Source: DASSKW01 sp035690065 (GTDB lineage Bacteria > Pseudomonadota > Gammaproteobacteria > Natronospirales > REEB76). From it: 14,171 nt of DNA. The translations under genes were made by a program, and so were the position numbers. Positions 6,287 to 14,171 of this stretch are shown piece after piece; the first letter of the stretch is position 1; every line of letters begins with the position of its first letter. The notes beneath the pieces are model-generated. The model did no database searches and had not been told where the DNA came from. It saw only the letters and a program-made list of their open reading frames with translations. The stretch lies in assembly GCA_035690065.1 (NCBI GenBank), contig DASSKW010000123.1:1-14171 (forward strand), in the 5' to 3' direction.

Positions 6287-6868
6287 ATGTCCGAATCGCC
6301 AGTGAGTTTCGACCAGTTGCAATCCTGCTTGAATCGGGCCGCCGCACCGTCCGGGGCGGCCGAATCCCATGGCAGCTTGTGTGGCGCGATCTGTTCCGGT
6401 GCCGATCAGGACGCCGCCTGGCTGTCGCATGTGCTGGGCGAACCCGCCAGTGCAACCACCACCCCGGAATGCCGCGACTTGCTGGAAGAATTACGGGATG
6501 CTGCACGCAGTCAACTGGGCGGCTTCGAGATGGATTTTGTACCGTTGTTGCCGGCCGATGGACAGCCGCTCACGCAGCGGGTGGAGGCGCTCGGACTCTG
6601 GTGTCAGGGATTCCTGTTCGGCCTGAGTCTGGGCCGCACTCGCGAGGTACTCGACAATCTGCCCGGTGAAGCAGGCGAGGTCATCCACGATCTGGCAGAG
6701 ATCGCACGCGCTGGCTTTGATTCCGGTGATGCAGATGAGGAGGAGGCGGATGAAGCCGCCTACTTCGAACTGGTCGAATACCTGCGCGTCGCAGTGCAGA
6801 TACTCTACGAAGAACTGCACCGGATTGCGCCATTGCCTGATCCGGATCAGCCAGTGACCTTGCACTGA
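6287..6868 (+). CDS. ygfB: UPF0149 / YgfB family protein
   Basis: The 193-residue product matches the YgfB family: FDQLQSCLN at the start, the ESHGSLCGAICSG block (about residues 24-37), ALGLWCQGFLFGLSLG (about 107-122), an acidic DADEEEADEAAYFELVEYLR stretch, and the C-terminal PVTLH, which closely resembles the E. coli ending. The family has been linked to regulation in Pseudomonas (repression of alpA and beta-lactam tolerance), but whether that applies here is unknown. ATG 6287 (MSESPVSF) is preferred because it starts just before the conserved region and lies 14 bases after the predicted transcription start. ATG 6272 is the alternative, and both have weak ribosome sites. It leads the ygfB-pepP-ubiH-ubiI operon. 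Confidence 0.92.
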   Translation: MSESPVSFDQLQSCLNRAAAPSGAAESHGSLCGAICSGADQDAAWLSHVLGEPASATTTPECRDLLEELRDAARSQLGGFEMDFVPLLPADGQPLTQRVEALGLWCQGFLFGLSLGRTREVLDNLPGEAGEVIHDLAEIARAGFDSGDADEEEADEAAYFELVEYLRVAVQILYEELHRIAPLPDPDQPVTLH

Positions 6869-6906
6869 TCCATGTCACCCCAATTTCTCTTCACACGGTA
6901 GATATC

Positions 6907-8220
6907 ATGCAATCACAGGAATTCATCCGCCGACGCCGTGAACTCATGCGCATGATGGGGACCGGCGCCATCGCCATCGTCCCCGCTGCGCACGAGAAGA
7001 TACGCAATCGGGACACCCAGTTCCCGTTCCGTCAGGACAGCGATTTCCATTATCTGACCGGGTTTCCGGAACCGGATGCGGTCGCGGTGATGGTGCCGGG
7101 GCGCAAGCAGGCTGAATACATCCTGTTCTGCCGGGAACGTGATCCGGTGATGGAGACCTGGAACGGCCGGCGTGCCGGGCCGGAAGGTGCGGTACGCGAT
7201 CACGCCGCCGATGATGCGTTTCCCATCGGCGATATCGATGACATCCTGCCGGGGCTCATGGAGCGTTGCGAACGGGTGTATTACACCATGGGCAATCATC
7301 CGGAATTCGACCGGCGCGTGATCGAATGGGTGAACGGGCTGCGCATCCAGGCCAAGAGCGGCATGCAGGCACCGCAGGAATTCGTCACCCTCGATCATCT
7401 CCTGCACGACATGCGACTGTACAAGAGTCGTGCCGAGATCGCAGCGATGCGGGCCGCGGCACAGGTCTCGGTCCAGGCGCACGAGCGTGCGATGCAGATC
7501 TGTCGTCCGGGCATGAACGAGTCCGAGCTGGAAGCGGAATTCCTGCACGAGTTCCGCCGGCATGGCGGTACCACTGCCTACAATCCCATCGTCGGCGGTG
7601 GCGAGAACGGTTGCATCCTGCATTACGTCGAGAACAACCGCCCGCTCAACGACAACGAACTGGTATTGATCGACGCGGCCTGCGAACTGGATTGCTATGC
7701 GTCGGACATCACCCGCACTTTCCCGGTCAATGGCCGGTTCAGCGCCGAGCAGCGCGCGGTGTACGACGTGGTGCTCAAGGCGCAACTCGCGGCGATCGAC
7801 AAAGTCCGGGCCGGCAATCACTGGAATGCGCCACACGAAGAAGCGGTCAAGGTGTTGACCGCGGGACTGGTGAAACTTGGGTTGTTGAAAGGCACGGTCT
7901 CGAAACTCATCAAGGAAGAAGCGTACCGCACGTTCTACATGCATCGCACCGGACATTGGCTGGGACTCGACGTGCACGACGTGGGCGATTACAAAGTCGG
8001 CGACGAATGGCGCGAACTGGAACCAGGCATGGTGCTGACGGTGGAACCCGGAATCTATATCGCCGCCGGCACCAAAGGCGTGCCCAAGCGCTGGTGGAAC
8101 ATCGGCGTGCGCATCGAGGACGACGTGCTGGTGACCAAGGGCGCTCCCGATGTTCTGACCGGTGCGCTGGTCAAACAGACGGATGAGATCGAAGCTTTCA
8201 TGCGCCGGCGTGCGGCCTGA
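6907..8220 (+). CDS. pepP: Xaa-Pro aminopeptidase (aminopeptidase P II)
   Basis: This cytoplasmic metalloprotease removes an N-terminal residue that precedes proline. At 437 residues it has the usual length. An N-terminal creatinase-like domain (QDSDFHYLTGFPEPDAV near 42-58) is followed by the pita-bread catalytic domain. All five di-manganese ligands are visible: Asp256, Asp267, His350 (in TGHWLGLDVH), Glu380 (TVEPGIYI) and Glu404 (VRIEDD). The second histidine of the GHWLGLDVH motif, His357, is also present. The gene starts 38 bases after ygfB with a weak ribosome site and ends five bases before ubiH. The ygfB-pepP-ubiH-ubiI order is conserved in many gammaproteobacteria, although the peptidase has no known role in quinone synthesis. 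Confidence 0.96.
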   Translation: MQSQEFIRRRRELMRMMGTGAIAIVPAAHEKIRNRDTQFPFRQDSDFHYLTGFPEPDAVAVMVPGRKQAEYILFCRERDPVMETWNGRRAGPEGAVRDHAADDAFPIGDIDDILPGLMERCERVYYTMGNHPEFDRRVIEWVNGLRIQAKSGMQAPQEFVTLDHLLHDMRLYKSRAEIAAMRAAAQVSVQAHERAMQICRPGMNESELEAEFLHEFRRHGGTTAYNPIVGGGENGCILHYVENNRPLNDNELVLIDAACELDCYASDITRTFPVNGRFSAEQRAVYDVVLKAQLAAIDKVRAGNHWNAPHEEAVKVLTAGLVKLGLLKGTVSKLIKEEAYRTFYMHRTGHWLGLDVHDVGDYKVGDEWRELEPGMVLTVEPGIYIAAGTKGVPKRWWNIGVRIEDDVLVTKGAPDVLTGALVKQTDEIEAFMRRRAA

Positions 8221-8225
8221 GCAGC

Positions 8226-9458
8226 ATGAGCAAGCCGACCGAGACATTCGATGTCCTGATCGCCGGCGGCGGGCTGGTCGGCGCGAGTCTCGCGGCCGCG
8301 CTGGCACCGTTACCACTCCGGATCGCGGTGGTCGAAGCGGTTCCGTTTGGCAGTCGTGGCCAGCCGAGTTACGACGATCGCATCACCGCAGTGTCGTTCG
8401 GCAGCCGGCGCATCTTCGAAAGTATCGGCTTGTGGTCCGACATCGCACCGCAAGCAACGGCGATCCGGCACATCCACATCTCCGATCGCGGGCGTATCGG
8501 TGCCACGCATCTGCACGCCGATGAAGCGCATCTCGAAGCGCTCGGTTACGTAGTGCCGAATCGGGTCATCGGTCAGGCCTTGAGTGAATTCCTGCCGAGG
8601 CAATCGAATATCAGTCTGATCGCGCCGGCCAGACTGGTGGAGTTTGAAGAACACGACGCCGGCTTGACAGCGACACTCGAAGCCGGGGCACAGCAGCGCA
8701 CGATCAGTGCCCGCTTGCTGGTCGCCGCAGACGGCGCGAATTCAAAAATCCGCGAGCGGCTCGGCATCGCGGGACGCAGTTGGGATTACGGTCAGAGCGC
8801 GATCATCTGCAACGTCAGTGTCGAGCGCCCGCAACCGGGCGTCGCGTTCGAGCGGTTCACCGATGCCGGGCCGCTGGCATTGTTGCCGATGGGCGATGGA
8901 CGTTATGCGCTGGTGTGGACGGTGGCGCAGGCCCAACTCGCGCAAACGCTGGCGCTGGATGACGCGGCATTTCTGTCCGCAGCCGCGGCGCGTTTCAACG
9001 GGCGGTTGGGGCGCTTTCTCAAGGCCGGCAAACGGCAAAGCTATCCCTTGAGTCTGGTGCGTGCCGAATCGCAGTTGCAGGGCCGTTGCGTGATCGCCGG
9101 GAATGCCGCGCACAGCCTGCATCCGATCGCGGGGCAGGGGTTCAATCTGTCCTTGCGCGATGTCGCCGCACTGGCCGAGACCGTGGCGGAGATCGTGCAG
9201 GCTGGCGGCGATGTCGGTCGTGATGAGAGGCTTGCCGGCTACGTCGCGGCCCGCCGTCGCGATCAGACCGGGACGGCGTTGTTCACGGATTTCCTCACCC
9301 GTGTATTCAGCAATCCGCTGTTACCGATACGCGTATTGCGTAATGCGGGCTTGCTGAGTCTGGAATTGATCCCGCCATTGCGGCACGCACTGATGCGGCA
9401 CAACCTGGGGCTGGCCGGGCGTTTGCCGCGTCTCGCGCGCGGCGTCAGTCTGTTATGA
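8226..9458 (+). CDS. ubiH: Ubiquinone biosynthesis FAD monooxygenase UbiH
   Basis: UbiH hydroxylates the aromatic ring (C1) of the polyprenylphenol intermediate in aerobic ubiquinone synthesis. The 410-residue protein has an FAD-binding Rossmann motif at residues 14-19 (GGGLVG), the mid-protein VAADGANSKIRERLGI (DG motif), and the C-terminal FAD ribityl motif GNAAHSLHPIAGQGFNL beginning at Gly292. Asn293, where most relatives have Asp, is also found in E. coli UbiH and supports UbiH over UbiI. The start follows pepP after five bases with little ribosome-site signal, which suggests translational coupling. The stop overlaps the ubiI start (ATGA). Confidence 0.93.
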   Translation: MSKPTETFDVLIAGGGLVGASLAAALAPLPLRIAVVEAVPFGSRGQPSYDDRITAVSFGSRRIFESIGLWSDIAPQATAIRHIHISDRGRIGATHLHADEAHLEALGYVVPNRVIGQALSEFLPRQSNISLIAPARLVEFEEHDAGLTATLEAGAQQRTISARLLVAADGANSKIRERLGIAGRSWDYGQSAIICNVSVERPQPGVAFERFTDAGPLALLPMGDGRYALVWTVAQAQLAQTLALDDAAFLSAAAARFNGRLGRFLKAGKRQSYPLSLVRAESQLQGRCVIAGNAAHSLHPIAGQGFNLSLRDVAALAETVAEIVQAGGDVGRDERLAGYVAARRRDQTGTALFTDFLTRVFSNPLLPIRVLRNAGLLSLELIPPLRHALMRHNLGLAGRLPRLARGVSLL

Positions 9459-10660
9459 AACACGATTTCGACATCACCATCGTCGGCGCCGGCGCGGTGG
9501 GCAGCACACTGGCGTGCGCATTGCGTGACAGCGGTTTGCGCATCGCGCTGCTGGACGCGCGCCGCCCGGAAACATTTTCTGCCGATGCCGAACTGGATCT
9601 GCGGGTATTCGCCTTGTCGCGTGCCAGCATCCGCGTCCTGGAGGCGTTGGGTGCGTGGCGGATGATTACGGAGACGCGCGCTTCGGTTTACCGGGAGATG
9701 CAGGTCTGGGACGCGGGTGGTGACGGCAGCATCCATTTCGATTGTGCTGACGTCGGTGAACCCTGGCTCGGGTACATCGTCGAGAACCGGCTGATCCAGC
9801 ATGCACTGTTACAGCAGATCGATGCCGCAGGCTCGATCAGCTTGCTGGCACCTGTCACCTTGAGTGCCATGCAGCCTGAACCTGACGGCGTCAGTTTTAG
9901 TCTCGACGCAGGCCAACGCTATCGAACCCGTTTGCTGGTCGCCGCCGACGGTGCCGCGTCCACCACACGCACACAGCTGGGGATCGAGACCCGTGGCTGG
10001 CATTACGGTCAGCGGGCGATCGTGGCCCACCTCGAAGTGGAACGACCGCATCGGGAAACGGCCCGGCAGCGATTCCTGCCCGGTGGGCCGCTGGCATTGC
10101 TGCCGCTCGCGGATGGGCGCGTGTCGCTGGTGTGGTCGGCGGAGGATAAGCATGCCGCGCAGTTGCAGACACTGGACGATGCCGCATTCTGCGATGCCGT
10201 CAGCGAGGCGAGTGCGCAGGTGCTGGGCAAGGTCATCGGCACTACGCAGCGGGCAGGATTCCCGCTGCAACTGATGCATGCGGAACGCTACATCGGGATG
10301 CGTTGCGCATTGGTCGGGGATGCCGCACATGCCGTCCATCCGTTGGCCGGGCAAGGTGTGAACCTCGGTCTGCTGGATGCGGCGACGTTCGCCGATATCA
10401 TCCTGGCCGCAGATGCCGCTGGTCGCGATATCGGTGATCCCGGTGTGTTGCGCCGCTATGAGCGTGCGCGCAAGGCCGATAACCTTGCGATGATGTACGC
10501 GCTGGACGGATTTAAACGGCTTTTCAGCAACGATGATGCGGTGCTGGCAAGGTTACGCAATTGCGGAATGCACGCTGTAGACGGTTTTACGCCGCTCAAG
10601 AGCGTGTTTATGCGCCGTGCGATGGGATTGAGCGGTGAATTACCGTCTTTGGCACAGTAA
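9455..10660 (+). CDS. ubiI: Ubiquinone biosynthesis FAD monooxygenase, UbiI/VisC type
   Basis: This is a paralogue of the preceding gene, 401 residues long, belonging to the same PHBH-type flavin monooxygenase family. UbiI introduces the C5 hydroxyl in ubiquinone synthesis. Visible motifs are GAGAVG at residues 11-16, the substrate-side DLRVFALS near residue 50, VAADGAASTTRTQLGI in the middle, and GDAAHAVHPLAGQGVNLGLLD from Gly288 with the standard Asp289. Position directly after ubiH with a four-base overlap (ATGA), together with the GDAAH motif, supports UbiI. Regiospecificity within the family (UbiI, UbiL, UbiM, UbiF) cannot be proven from sequence. A strong bidirectional terminator follows 40 bases downstream and closes the operon. 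Confidence 0.9.
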   Translation: MKHDFDITIVGAGAVGSTLACALRDSGLRIALLDARRPETFSADAELDLRVFALSRASIRVLEALGAWRMITETRASVYREMQVWDAGGDGSIHFDCADVGEPWLGYIVENRLIQHALLQQIDAAGSISLLAPVTLSAMQPEPDGVSFSLDAGQRYRTRLLVAADGAASTTRTQLGIETRGWHYGQRAIVAHLEVERPHRETARQRFLPGGPLALLPLADGRVSLVWSAEDKHAAQLQTLDDAAFCDAVSEASAQVLGKVIGTTQRAGFPLQLMHAERYIGMRCALVGDAAHAVHPLAGQGVNLGLLDAATFADIILAADAAGRDIGDPGVLRRYERARKADNLAMMYALDGFKRLFSNDDAVLARLRNCGMHAVDGFTPLKSVFMRRAMGLSGELPSLAQ

Positions 10661-10698
10661 AACGTCGCGTTGATGCAACAAATTCGCATCTGGTTCCA

Positions 10699-10729
10699 AA
10701 AACAAACCCCGCAATGCGGGGTTTGTTTT
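10699..10729. terminator. Bidirectional rho-independent terminator between ubiI and phhB
   Basis: A perfect 14-bp inverted repeat (10699-10712 with 10716-10729, loop AAT) has a six-base GC core flanked by A on one side and T on the other. It can therefore end both the plus-strand ubi operon and the minus-strand phhAB unit. Confidence 0.93.
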
Positions 10730-10749
10730 ATCCGGCTGCGGCTGAAGCT

Positions 10750-11088
10750 TCATTTGGCCAGTAATTTATCCACCTTGGCCGCGCAGATGAAATCGTTCTC
10801 GGACAAGCCACCGATGGCGTGGGTGCTGTAGCGCACCAGGCAATGGTTGTAACCGACTTCCAGGTCAGGATGATGACTTTCGCGGTTGGCGATCCAGGCC
10901 ACGGCATTCACGAAGCCCATGGTGGCGTTGAAGCCCTTGAACTTGAAATCCTTGCGGATCTCCTTGGCATCCGCAGTCAGTTCCCAGTCCGGGGCAATCT
11001 TCTTCAGATAGCGCTCGGCTTCTGCACGGGTCAAGGGCTGGATGCCGCCTTCGCAGGGGACGCAGTGTTTTTCGGCCAGTTCAGTCAT
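10750..11088 (-). CDS. phhB: Pterin-4a-carbinolamine dehydratase
   Basis: The enzyme dehydrates 4a-hydroxytetrahydropterin made by phenylalanine hydroxylase, allowing recycling of the cofactor. The 112-residue product is the normal family size and shows the signature ESHHPDLEVGYNHCLVRYSTH. The histidines at 72, 73 and 90 correspond to the catalytic triad. A small CVPCEGG segment near residues 9-15, also common in proteobacterial relatives, precedes the core. GAGG lies six bases before ATG 11088. It follows phhA by 47 bases on the same strand, matching the phhA-phhB arrangement of Pseudomonas, where PhhB is needed for proper PhhA function. Confidence 0.96.
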   Translation of the reverse strand: MTELAEKHCVPCEGGIQPLTRAEAERYLKKIAPDWELTADAKEIRKDFKFKGFNATMGFVNAVAWIANRESHHPDLEVGYNHCLVRYSTHAIGGLSENDFICAAKVDKLLAK

Positions 11089-11135
11089 GCCAACCTCGTG
11101 TTTACTGAATTGAAAAAATGGTTGCTGCAGCCGTC

Positions 11136-11942
11136 TCAGGCCCAGGTGACTTTCTTTTCGGCGGGTGGGTAATTCGGTTCGTGCATGCCGAGTTCCCGCG
11201 CTTTGCGGATCAATCCCATCAGGTCCTGATGCGCCAGATTGAACATGTCTTCCAGGCTGTCGATGATGAAGTAGGTGGTCTGGAAGATGTCGATGCGATA
11301 GGGCGTGCGCAGGGTATCCACCGGATCGAACGGCTTGCGAACCGGCTTGTCGCTCTCGATCGCATACGGCGTCTCACCGAACGAGGAAACGACACCGGCG
11401 CCGTAGGTTTTCAAACCCTTAGCGGTATTTATTAATCCGAATTCGACCGTGAACCAGTACAGCCGCGCCAGCATCACGTGGTCTTTCTTGTCGGCTTTGA
11501 CGCCGACCTTGCCGTAGGCATGCGTGAACTCGGCGAAGCGTGGATCGGTGAGTAACGGGGTGTGTCCGAAGATCTCGTGGAAGATATCCGGCTCCTGCAG
11601 ATAGTCCATCTCTTCCCGGCTGCGGATGAACGAGGCGGCCGGAAATTTCTTGTCGGCGAGCAGGGCGAAGAACCGGTCGAAGGGAATCAGGGCCGGGACC
11701 GGTACCACTTCCCAGCCGGTATGGCGACGCAGGACCGCGGATACTTCGGCGCATTGCGGGATCCGGTCGGTCGGGAAGCGCATTTGATCAAGGGCGTCGA
11801 GGTAGTCGTCGCAGGCATACTTTTCCACCAGCGGCCGTTGGCGGGTAATCAGCTCCTGCCAGACCTGATGTTCGGCCTCGGTATAGCTGATGTGGCCGTC
11901 AGCGTCCGGGACCTTGGCGACGTATTTGGAAGTCTTGCCCAT
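11136..11942 (-). CDS. phhA: Phenylalanine 4-monooxygenase
   Basis: This iron- and tetrahydropterin-dependent hydroxylase converts phenylalanine to tyrosine in the cytoplasm. The 268-residue monomeric bacterial type lacks the ACT regulatory domain. The facial iron triad is His122 and His127 in PDIFHEIFGHTPLL and Glu167 in YWFTVEFGLI. The following GLKTYGAGVVSSFGE and the DIFQTTYFIIDSLEDM region are family hallmarks. AGGA lies eight bases before ATG 11942. No transcriptional regulator such as PhhR and no other tyrosine-degradation gene is present in the window. Confidence 0.97.
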   Translation of the reverse strand: MGKTSKYVAKVPDADGHISYTEAEHQVWQELITRQRPLVEKYACDDYLDALDQMRFPTDRIPQCAEVSAVLRRHTGWEVVPVPALIPFDRFFALLADKKFPAASFIRSREEMDYLQEPDIFHEIFGHTPLLTDPRFAEFTHAYGKVGVKADKKDHVMLARLYWFTVEFGLINTAKGLKTYGAGVVSSFGETPYAIESDKPVRKPFDPVDTLRTPYRIDIFQTTYFIIDSLEDMFNLAHQDLMGLIRKARELGMHEPNYPPAEKKVTWA

Positions 11943-11967
11943 GTCTTGATCCTGACTTAGGTCCGCT

Positions 11968-11976
11968 ATTTTAACA
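11968..11976 (-). promoter_or_regulatory. Possible phhAB promoter (extended -10)
   Basis: On the minus strand TGT precedes TAAAAT, a good extended -10, with a predicted start near 11962 and a leader of about 20 bases. The region where a -35 should lie is purely G/C (CCGGCC-like), so the promoter may need an activator. Confidence 0.42.
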
Positions 11977-12095
11977 GTTTCACGGCGGCCGGCCGGCAGC
12001 CTGAAATGCCCTGTGCCTGCCTCTATATATGAGGGTGGATATGGAATGATTCCAGCCCCCGGAAACAGGGTTGACCCGGGGTCAGCCGGCCCGAT

Positions 12096-13331
<1,236 letters not shown>

Positions 13332-13370
13332 AGAAGACGGGACTGCAGACAGGATTGGGAAAGGGGCTAA

Positions 13371-14105
13371 ATGATAGCGGATTCGCAGCCGCCGCGTCCG
13401 GTACTGGCCGCAGGCTGGCGATGCTGGCAGACTCCAAAATCGTTCCTGGTCTGGCTGCCGAAAACCGCGATGATCCAATCAACCCAAGAGACCGTCGTCT
13501 TCGTCCACGGTCTGTACATGACCGGCCTGGAGATGGCACTGTTGCGGCGGCGCGTGTCCCAGGCCGGGTTCGACACGCATCAGTTTCACTACCACACCGT
13601 GCTGGAATCAGTGGACGCCAACGCGAAGCATCTGGCGGACTACATCACAAAGCTCGATGCGAGCACGGTGCACCTGGTCGGCCACAGTCTCGGTGGCATG
13701 GTGATCCTGCGCATGTTCGAGTCAGGTGTGAGGATTCCACCGGGGCGTGTGGTGTTGATGGGTTCGCCGGTGCGCGGCAGCATGGCCGCGCGCAACCTCA
13801 CTCAGAAGAATTGGGGCTGGCTGTTGGGACAGAGCGGCCCGGATGGGTTGGCAGACACACACGATCCGGTCTGGGATCAGTCGCGCGAGTTAGGCGTGTT
13901 CATCGGCACCGGCGGGACGGGATTTGGTCTGCCGCGTCCCGAATTGACCGGCGTGCACGATGGCGTGGTCACGGCCGAAGAAACGCAGTTGCCGGGCGCG
14001 ACCGATCAGATCGCACTGCCGGTACATCACACGAGCATGCTGTTCCAGCCGGAGGTGGCGGAGCAGGTGATACAGTTTTTGAAGCAGGGAAGATTCAAGC
14101 ACTGA
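13371..14105 (+). CDS. Alpha/beta hydrolase fold protein (putative esterase/lipase)
   Basis: The 244-residue protein has the alpha/beta-hydrolase layout: VVFVHGLYMTG (HG oxyanion-hole region), the nucleophile elbow GHSLGG with Ser106, a likely acid at Asp197 (GVHDGVV), and a likely catalytic histidine at 219 or 220 (PVHHTSM). No cap domain is obvious, and there is no clear signal peptide, so a cytoplasmic location is likely. The substrate is unknown; similarity to PGAP1-like or triacylglycerol-lipase-like bacterial proteins is all that can be said. ATG 13371 has AAGGGG six bases upstream. The internal ATG 13470 would give a 211-residue protein that begins just before the first core strand, so the first 33 residues are uncertain. 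It diverges from ispG with only 39 bases between starts. No terminator is visible in the remaining 66 bases. Confidence 0.85.
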   Translation: MIADSQPPRPVLAAGWRCWQTPKSFLVWLPKTAMIQSTQETVVFVHGLYMTGLEMALLRRRVSQAGFDTHQFHYHTVLESVDANAKHLADYITKLDASTVHLVGHSLGGMVILRMFESGVRIPPGRVVLMGSPVRGSMAARNLTQKNWGWLLGQSGPDGLADTHDPVWDQSRELGVFIGTGGTGFGLPRPELTGVHDGVVTAEETQLPGATDQIALPVHHTSMLFQPEVAEQVIQFLKQGRFKH

Positions 14106-14171
14106 TGTTAATAGCCGCGCTTCGATACGTGTCCCGGTGATTGTGTTAATTGTCTGCTATCGATTGTAGCG

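Noticed and set aside
6913..8316. 467-codon minus-strand open frame
   Set aside because: It is the antisense shadow of pepP, which has all catalytic residues on the plus strand; long antisense frames are expected in GC-rich genes.
12057..12081. Inverted repeat CCCCGG/CCGGGG with a 13-base loop after ispG
   Set aside because: Only a six-base stem, no T run on the minus strand, and G/C-rich palindromes are common here; not supported as an intrinsic terminator.

Overview
The window reads as an ordinary chromosomal housekeeping region of a gammaproteobacterium with moderately high GC. Evidence for this is the ubiquinone flavin monooxygenases (UbiH and UbiI), the MEP-pathway enzyme IspG, a C-terminal-Phe outer-membrane porin, and the gammaproteobacterial block ygfB-pepP-ubiH-ubiI placed divergently from zapA-6S RNA-fau, with rpiA nearby. 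The species cannot be named from the sequence. The phhA-phhB pair and the short zapB-like gene upstream of zapA make an enteric genome unlikely and resemble the pseudomonad-type arrangement.

Layout. (1) 2-1879 (+): the 3' four-fifths or so of a penicillin-binding protein 1C gene, cut by the window edge. (2) 2036-3019 (+): a porin with its own recognisable promoter. (3) 3096-6190 (-): in transcription order, zapB-like, zapA, 6S RNA, fau, an EVE-domain protein, a lysine/arginine-rich histone H1-like protein with 21-bp repeats, and rpiA. A strong intrinsic terminator lies between the histone-like gene and rpiA. (4) 6287-10660 (+): ygfB, pepP, ubiH, ubiI, tightly packed and ended by a bidirectional terminator. 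(5) 10750-11942 (-): phhA then phhB (phenylalanine hydroxylation and pterin cofactor recycling). (6) 12096-13331 (-): ispG, and divergently at 13371-14105 (+) an alpha/beta hydrolase.

Functionally, ubiH and ubiI carry out ring hydroxylations in ubiquinone synthesis. IspG feeds the isoprenoid precursors for the same molecule, although it sits in a separate unit. PhhB regenerates the tetrahydropterin used by PhhA. ZapA and the ZapB-like protein belong to the division apparatus, and 6S RNA holds sigma70 RNA polymerase in stationary phase. Almost all of the window is coding. The longest stretch without a protein gene (5412-5648) is filled by the 6S RNA, so there is no unexplained gap above 300 bases.

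I saw no phage, insertion sequence, CRISPR array or defence genes, and no convincing unknown system. The most interesting points are regulatory. The fau reading frame has no ATG, GTG or TTG upstream of its conserved N-terminus, and its likely ribosome-binding site lies inside the closing stem of 6S RNA. The zapB-like gene appears to have a near-consensus promoter that would give a leaderless mRNA. The porin promoter is built on a tandem repeat. The histone-like gene carries seven 21-bp units.
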